From an uncultured Leptospiraceae bacterium (GTDB lineage: Bacteria > Spirochaetota > Leptospiria > Leptospirales > Leptospiraceae): a DNA stretch of 30,324 bases. The position numbers and the translations under genes are program-made. Of this stretch, positions 25,410-30,324 are shown in pieces (the first letter of the stretch is position 1; every line of letters starts with the position of its first letter). The stretch lies in NCBI GenBank assembly GCA_937924465.1, contig CALDSP010000205.1, positions 1 to 30,324 on the forward strand, read 5' to 3'. A model generated the notes under the pieces. That model was not told where the DNA came from. It saw nothing but the letters and a program-made list of their open reading frames with translations, and did no database searches.

Positions 25410-28181
25410 TTAAAATTTTTGTTCTACTTCTTCAGTATTTTCTTTGTAACGTTCAATTTCTAGAACTTCAAAATTAGTTTGATTTTCTCCATAACTTACT
25501 TTAGTAATATCTCCAACCTTTTTACCGATTAAAGCTTTTCCTAACGGAGATTGATAGTTAATAATATTTTTTTGAGTATCAGAATCCCAAGGACCTAAAA
25601 TAGAATATGTAATTACTTCGGATGTATCTAAATTTTTTAAGCGAACAGTACATCCAAAAGTTACACGAGATATATCGACTTCGTCTAGATTGATAACACG
25701 AGCATTTTTTAATTCAGCTTCTAGTTTTTTAATTTCATTTTGTAAGTAGACTTGTCTTTCCATTGCAGCTTTATACTCTGCATTTTCCCTTAAATCTCCT
25801 TTCTCTTGAGCTTCTCCAATGTCCCGTGAGTTTTGTACCATTTCCACATTTACGAGATGATCAAATAAATCTCTTTTTACATTATAACCTTTACGAGTAA
25901 CCAAAATTGTTCCAGAGGGAAGACTAAGAGTTGTGTCTTCAAAATCTTCTTCCTCATCTGTGTAAGTATCCCACTGAATATTTCTTTTAGATTGAATTAA
26001 TTCAAAAAACTTATCTTTTTCGACATCAGAAATATAAGGAACTTCTTTATAAAGAGCATAGAGTTTTCGAACAATTTCTTCATCTGCTTTTTCAATTACT
26101 CTTAGCAATACTTCCGCATTTCCAGAGAAAAGAATGTCATTGGCCATATTTTTAAGACGAGTACCTTTTTCTTCTATTTTTGCTAAAGGCTTCAATAATC
26201 TAAAAACTCTTAGAACCATGTCATCTTCACTCAGTTGAATCCAATCATAATTCCACAGCCCCGCAAAATAAGTTTTAGCAACCCATAAGAAAATTTCTGG
26301 ATAATCTTTATTTTTCGTTTTCACAGTTTCTAGGAAATTATTAATTTCTTGATAACATCCATCCTGAACTAAATAGGAAAATACATATTTATTTGCCTTT
26401 ACTGGAACTTCAAATAATAATCGAACTAAAATAGGAACATAATTTGGATGATGTTTTCGAATTAATGTTACAAATGCTTTTTTTACTTCTAAGTTAGAAA
26501 GTTGTTTTGATATTTCTACAACTTCATCTGGAGATAAAGAAGAAATAATTTGAGCAATATCAATCTCTTTTAAGTGACGAGGTAAATCTTCTGGATCAAT
26601 ATAATTACTTGCAAAATCTAAGTAAATATAGGCAACTATTTTACGCAAAAAATCTTTAGATTCTTCTTCTTCATAATAATAATGATTGAAAGTTTCTACT
26701 GCATCTTCTACTTCTTCATAATTTTGAATTGCTTCCAAAGCAATATCAATTTTTTTATTAATGTCTGTTTGTGCATTGAACTTATCAATCAGCTCTTCTG
26801 CTAGAGAAATGGGTTTTTCACGAAAAACAATTTCATCTTTCTTTTTGGGATTAAATCCTATCCTAGGATCTTTCTTTAAAGCAACTTTAGCTTTATTCCA
26901 CCACTTTGTCCATTCTTCAGGCTTTTTCAAAAGTTTTGAAGTAAGCTCCAATTTAATATCTGCAAGAGACATGACGTTATCATGAGAAGTAAGAAGATCT
27001 ACCATAAATTCAGAAATATCTTCTTGAAACTTGCGCTGAACTTCCGATTCGTTTTCGTATAGTTTAACCCAAATGTGATCCTTTCCTAAAGGCTTTAAGC
27101 TAGAAATAGCCATTTGAATAGAAAGTTTATGATTCGGCTTATTTTTGAAATCAACAATAATAGAATTGGAAGTACTTTCAATAGACTTAATTTTTCCTAC
27201 TCCCCAAATACGATGAAGTACATAATTGTTAGCATCAAAAACAATATTTCTTTCAAAATTTGCTATACAAGTCTTGATTGGTTTTTTTGTATTTCCAATC
27301 TCACTTAATTTAAGAAATTCATTGAGCAAAGAATGATCCTTGTATTTTACTTTGTAGGCACGAATGAGGTCGTTGCGTGCTTTAGGAGATAAGGGCTCAT
27401 ATTCTAGGATTTTCTTAAGGTAAAAAATGGTTTTATCAATATCTTCTAAAATCTTATACATCTCCATGATTGGAGTGAGTAAAATCACAACTCTAGAACG
27501 CTCTCGGTTTCCTATTAAAATACGTTCTATTTTTTCTATAAAAGCCGTGTCTTCATAATTATGCTCAACTAAAATAGGCCAAATTTCTTCAAGATTAGTA
27601 TAATCTTTGGATCTAGCAAAAGACTCTGCGGCTTGTTTTAAATAAGTAATTGCTTTTGGTTTATCATGGTCAAGAATTGAGAGAGCATATTTTTTGGCAA
27701 TTTCGGGATTTTTTCGATCATGCTTTGCTAGTTTTTCTAAAACAGCTTTTAATTCCTTGTTTTTGTTTAGTTTTTCAAGAGCCTCCGCTTTAAACTTCAG
27801 AGCAAGCCGTTGTTCACCAAACTGCAAAATTTGATCAGTGACATACTCTATGATTGTCCATTTATTGTTTTGTTTTAACTGTTCTAAAAGAATTTTTAAG
27901 TGCCCCTGCTCATCAATTTTATTTAAAACAAGATAAATATTTCCTAAAATGTATCTTGCAGAGACACTGTCAGGGTGATCCTTCAAATGTTCGTATAAGA
28001 TAGGAATGATTGCTTCTAGCTTACCAGAATCACGATAGAACTTAAGTAAGTCATCATAAATTTTGAACTTAGTAACTGGAACATTACTTGCATCAACTCG
28101 TACATATATTTCTTCGTTGAAAAGAGTGGTTAATTTCTGAAATTCATCAACCTTTTCTGAAACTAAAGTGTCTTGAGGCAT
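25410..28181 (-). CDS. greA: Oversized GreA transcription elongation factor with helical-repeat N-terminus
   Basis: The C-terminal part (about 758-915) is a complete GreA/GreB: a coiled coil with the tip motif EAQEKGDLRENAEY (acidic tip D796 and E799 region), which enters the RNA polymerase channel and promotes RNA cleavage in stalled complexes, then the FKBP-like domain with LGPWDSD and SPLGKALIGKKVGD. Standard GreA is about 158 aa. The extra 750 residues begin with TPR-like helices (1-300), then a small Tudor/CarD-like segment with HRIWGVGKI (323-331) and VDFKNKPNHKLS, then more helices. The same giant GreA is known from Borrelia and Leptospira. The extension may bind polymerase or another partner. 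The ATG has GGGAG 9-10 nt upstream. Confidence 0.93.
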   Translation of the reverse strand: MPQDTLVSEKVDEFQKLTTLFNEEIYVRVDASNVPVTKFKIYDDLLKFYRDSGKLEAIIPILYEHLKDHPDSVSARYILGNIYLVLNKIDEQGHLKILLEQLKQNNKWTIIEYVTDQILQFGEQRLALKFKAEALEKLNKNKELKAVLEKLAKHDRKNPEIAKKYALSILDHDKPKAITYLKQAAESFARSKDYTNLEEIWPILVEHNYEDTAFIEKIERILIGNRERSRVVILLTPIMEMYKILEDIDKTIFYLKKILEYEPLSPKARNDLIRAYKVKYKDHSLLNEFLKLSEIGNTKKPIKTCIANFERNIVFDANNYVLHRIWGVGKIKSIESTSNSIIVDFKNKPNHKLSIQMAISSLKPLGKDHIWVKLYENESEVQRKFQEDISEFMVDLLTSHDNVMSLADIKLELTSKLLKKPEEWTKWWNKAKVALKKDPRIGFNPKKKDEIVFREKPISLAEELIDKFNAQTDINKKIDIALEAIQNYEEVEDAVETFNHYYYEEEESKDFLRKIVAYIYLDFASNYIDPEDLPRHLKEIDIAQIISSLSPDEVVEISKQLSNLEVKKAFVTLIRKHHPNYVPILVRLLFEVPVKANKYVFSYLVQDGCYQEINNFLETVKTKNKDYPEIFLWVAKTYFAGLWNYDWIQLSEDDMVLRVFRLLKPLAKIEEKGTRLKNMANDILFSGNAEVLLRVIEKADEEIVRKLYALYKEVPYISDVEKDKFFELIQSKRNIQWDTYTDEEEDFEDTTLSLPSGTILVTRKGYNVKRDLFDHLVNVEMVQNSRDIGEAQEKGDLRENAEYKAAMERQVYLQNEIKKLEAELKNARVINLDEVDISRVTFGCTVRLKNLDTSEVITYSILGPWDSDTQKNIINYQSPLGKALIGKKVGDITKVSYGENQTNFEVLEIERYKENTEEVEQKF

Positions 28182-28281
28182 TTATTTTTACTCCCGATTT
28201 TGGTAAGAATAGGTTTCATAAAAAAGGACTAAGTCCAAGTTTATAAATGATTTTGGATTGTAAAACATTATTTTTCAAAGG

Positions 28282-28313
28282 AATTGACCTCAAAAAATTT
28301 TTTGAGGTCAATT
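28282..28313. terminator. Perfect 32-bp palindrome after flaA1
   Basis: AATTGACCTC followed by six A, then six T and GAGGTCAATT, is perfectly self-complementary over 32 bp. It begins 12 nt beyond the flaA1 stop and ends about 100 nt before the greA start, both on the minus strand. It most likely stops or stabilises the highly expressed flaA transcript. There is no clear T-run after the full stem, so it may act as a 3' stabiliser, or as a protein-binding site for greA. Confidence 0.65.
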
Positions 28314-28324
28314 TTGTAAATACA

Positions 28325-29281
28325 CTATTTACATTCTTTGACAGGTCGTTTTGGGTCATCTAACATTTTTTCTAACTTAACTTTTTGCTGGCAATCTTCA
28401 GCATCAAAGTCCAAGTCAGCGCCATCAAAATGAACCTCGAAAGCATCTGTCAGTATTCTAAGTTCATCGAAGAAAAGTACTACAGTATCTCCAGTAGAAC
28501 GTGGGTTAGAACGAATTTTAAACTGTTTGAAAATTGCAGTTCTTGTAGCAGGATATGTATCTGAAAATTGAGGAACATGATCGGGAATTTTAGCAACTAG
28601 AGGTCTCCATCCTACAAAGTTTAAATTCCCCATTTTAAGAATATGAGTTTCTCCTTTGTAGTCTTCGATCCATGATTCCAAATCATAATCATTTCCACGC
28701 CCACACACCCAGACAGAAATAGCCTTAGCTACGCCTGGAAATTCAATTCCATAAATCTCTTGAACTACAGGTTTTGGTCTTTCGGAAGGGTCCTTTTTCT
28801 GTTCAGCACTTGAGAAATCATTTTCTGAAACAAAACCCTTGTACCTTTTTACTTTAAATTTATCTGTTCTGGGAGGACGAATGGTCACTTCGTTATTACC
28901 AGCATAGGTAAAACGAAACTTAACTCCTAGAACTTGCAAGTTTTCTTTATTTTTACTGTAGTCTAAATACTTTACGTCTCTTGGATATGCACCTTTGAGA
29001 AGTTTCACAGCTCTATAAGCTTGAGAGGTTTCTTTTTCCTTCTCATAATTATAGTTTGCTCCCGGATAAGTTGGATAATTCATTTGGTCTTTGTCTGTAA
29101 AAACTTCCCACTCAGTTTCATCCCAAGATTCTAGCGTAATGGCTCTAAGTTCATTTGCAGAAATATCGCTCCCATTTGGAGTTTTTATTCCCTTTCGCCT
29201 TTCAGCATATCCAAACCCTACGAGTCCAACGACTAGAAAGACAAACAAGGAAAGTCCCACTGCGATTTGCTTTATTTTCAT
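28325..29281 (-). CDS. flaA1: Periplasmic flagellar filament sheath protein FlaA1
   Basis: A FlaA-family outer-layer protein of the spirochaetal endoflagellum, exported to the periplasm and wrapped around the FlaB core. The frame opens at a GTG (29287), but GAGAGG sits 8 nt before the ATG at 29281 and only 2 nt before the GTG, so 29281 is the start (318 aa). The signal peptide ends in VGFGYA, cut before ERRKG. The FlaA core is seen in AITLESWDETEWEVFTD, VKFRFTYAGNNEVTIRPP, ISVWVCGRGNDYDLESWIEDYKGETH and NLNFVGWRPLVAKIPDHVPQ. Its size and its position after flaA2 match leptospiral FlaA1. The gap between the two genes is 22 nt. Confidence 0.92.
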   Translation of the reverse strand: MKIKQIAVGLSLFVFLVVGLVGFGYAERRKGIKTPNGSDISANELRAITLESWDETEWEVFTDKDQMNYPTYPGANYNYEKEKETSQAYRAVKLLKGAYPRDVKYLDYSKNKENLQVLGVKFRFTYAGNNEVTIRPPRTDKFKVKRYKGFVSENDFSSAEQKKDPSERPKPVVQEIYGIEFPGVAKAISVWVCGRGNDYDLESWIEDYKGETHILKMGNLNFVGWRPLVAKIPDHVPQFSDTYPATRTAIFKQFKIRSNPRSTGDTVVLFFDELRILTDAFEVHFDGADLDFDAEDCQQKVKLEKMLDDPKRPVKECK

Positions 29282-29303
29282 AATCACTACCTCTCTTTAA
29301 ATT

Positions 29304-30047
29304 TTACCAATTATCTTTGATCTCAAAGCCGGGATAAATCATATCCTGCTTATCAGTTCTAACTTCCAAATCATCCACATAAAAATAAAAGTCTCCACCT
29401 ACTTCATGCGGATCGCTTGTTACAAAAAGAGAAACAAATTTTAAATTTTTATCTTGCATAGAGTAGCGAGTACTTTGAGGAATAAATCCCGGAATAGGAG
29501 CTGTTAGCTTTCTCCATCCGAAAAAGTCCAATCTTCCCAATCGGATATTGTGAGTATTCCCTTTGTAGTCTCTAAATTTTGCATAAAGAGTATGGCGAAA
29601 TTTTCGTCCCAGTACCCAAACTGAAACTTGGCGAACCTGACCTTTGATAATAAATTCTTGAGGTGGAGATACTTCCACACGATCAAACCCTCTGTTCGCA
29701 AAATATGTTTTTACGCCAAGAACATAGTTCTTTCCGATTCTCTCTTCTTGACTTTCAGAGACCCTTGAATACTTGCCATCCTGCCCTTTTACCTCTGGTA
29801 CACTTCTTTCATCAAATACATCTTTTATAAGACCTCTTTGAATCATTTTAAGGGTTTTGGTTTCTCCAAGAGGGGAGGTGGAACGAGCCCGCCAATCTTC
29901 TGCCTCTTCGAAATCATCCAAAACTACCCTTTCCAGTGCTTCAGGTCCTTCCTTGGCCCCACTTCCACCCCCCTGGCCTCCTTGTGCAAAAAGAGATGGT
30001 ATAGATGCAACCAAGAGTAGTAGCAACATTATACGACTAAACTTCAT
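29304..30047 (-). CDS. flaA2: Periplasmic flagellar filament sheath protein FlaA2
   Basis: A 247-aa FlaA-family sheath protein. The longer frame (to 30095) is unlikely: AAGGAGA precedes the ATG at 30047 by 7-8 nt, and that ATG begins a signal peptide (MKFSRIMLLLLLVASIPSLFA, cut before QGGQ). A glycine-rich start leads to ERVVLDDFEEAEDWRARS, then VKTYFANRGFDRVEVSPP, VSVWVLGRKFRHTLYAKFRDYKGNTHNIRL, LDFFGWRKLTAPIPGFIPQ and FYFYVDDLEVRTD. The blocks align one for one with the following flaA1, so the two are paralogues. In Leptospira FlaA1/FlaA2 shape flagellar curvature and motility. Confidence 0.92.
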   Translation of the reverse strand: MKFSRIMLLLLLVASIPSLFAQGGQGGGSGAKEGPEALERVVLDDFEEAEDWRARSTSPLGETKTLKMIQRGLIKDVFDERSVPEVKGQDGKYSRVSESQEERIGKNYVLGVKTYFANRGFDRVEVSPPQEFIIKGQVRQVSVWVLGRKFRHTLYAKFRDYKGNTHNIRLGRLDFFGWRKLTAPIPGFIPQSTRYSMQDKNLKFVSLFVTSDPHEVGGDFYFYVDDLEVRTDKQDMIYPGFEIKDNW

Positions 30048-30082
30048 TAGAAACTCTCCTTCATTTTTTTTATAACTCATAA

Positions 30083-30103
30083 AAAATAATCCCATATTAT
30101 TTT
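30083..30103 (-). terminator. AT-only hairpin at the PUR-alpha-like/flaA2 junction
   Basis: AAAATAAT-N5-ATTATTTT is a perfect 8-bp inverted repeat covering the PUR-alpha-like gene stop codon, and on the minus strand the right arm runs into six T. It looks like a weak attenuator, but an all-AT stem is barely stable and such repeats arise easily in AT-rich DNA. Confidence 0.3.
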
Positions 30104-30312
30104 CCCTCTAGCCCTCGTTTTATTGCATCTTTAAAATCAGACAAGATTTCAATAATGCGGTCAATTCCTTCTGCAGGAATAAAAACAGAGGACTTTTTAC
30201 TGTTTGACCACTCTGACAATTTCAAATAATACCCTGCTTGATTTCTTTTTAAGTCAACCAAAAAGGTTTTATTTTGAGTAATTACTTTTTCCGTTTTAAT
30301 TTCTGGATCCAT
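30097..30312 (-). CDS. PUR-alpha-like nucleic-acid-binding protein (BpuR-like)
   Basis: A complete 71-aa protein with the PUR repeat pattern: KTFLVDLKRNQAGYYLKLSEW, then KKSSVFIPAEGIDRIIEILSDFKDAI. It has the four-strand-plus-helix plan of the small bacterial PUR-alpha proteins, which dimerise and bind single-stranded or double-stranded DNA and RNA. The Borrelia relative BpuR regulates gene expression and translation. It lies 49 nt upstream of flaA2 on the same strand, so it is probably co-transcribed with the flagellar sheath genes and may regulate them. The ATG is 12 nt from the window edge, so its promoter is not visible. Confidence 0.9.
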   Translation of the reverse strand: MDPEIKTEKVITQNKTFLVDLKRNQAGYYLKLSEWSNSKKSSVFIPAEGIDRIIEILSDFKDAIKRGLEGK

Positions 30313-30324
30313 TCTCGTCGCCTG

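Overview
The window reads as AT-rich chromosomal DNA from a spirochaete, most likely in or near the Leptospiraceae. The evidence is a pair of periplasmic flagellar sheath genes (flaA2-flaA1) next to a small PUR-alpha-like protein, an oversized GreA (923 aa) with a long helical-repeat N-terminus as found in Borrelia and Leptospira, and many lipoproteins with relaxed spirochaetal lipoboxes. Family assignments come from motifs read by eye; no database search was run.

Layout. 1-6195 (+): clpC behind a candidate promoter with an inverted repeat, a DUF3592-like membrane protein, a secreted TPR protein, mtaB and an RluA-family pseudouridine synthase, mostly 3-6 nt apart. 6279-8513 (-): a secreted protein and a sodium:solute symporter. 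8720-10680 (+): an OmpA-type lipoprotein, a zinc-ribbon protein and a tandem hotdog thioesterase with touching or overlapping ends. 10684-14755 (-): a four-gene nitrite-ammonification operon, fasciclin lipoprotein > nrfH > nrfA > outer-membrane porin, behind a perfect FNR-type box. 14991-16325 (+): a GC-richer DUF1566 surface protein, followed by two copies of a short hairpin repeat. 16407-16913 (-): a secreted protein of unknown role.

17090-19856 (+): two overlapping genes, an unrecognised protein and a metallopeptidase-like/VWA fusion. They are followed by an acyl desaturase (+), a DUF2892 protein (-), a CitE-like lyase (+), an orphan peptide-type solute-binding lipoprotein (+) and a 71-aa protein (+). 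24265-30312 (-): reading in the direction of transcription, the PUR-alpha-like gene, flaA2, flaA1, a 32-bp perfect palindrome, greA and a WD40-like lipoprotein.

The clearest functional module is the nrf operon. NrfH would take electrons from membrane quinol and pass them to NrfA, which reduces nitrite to ammonium in the periplasm; the porin may admit substrate. The promoter geometry suggests induction under oxygen limitation by an FNR/CRP-family activator. The least understood module is the pair at 17090-19856. No rRNA, tRNA, CRISPR array or insertion sequence was seen, and no stretch over 300 bases lacks a gene.
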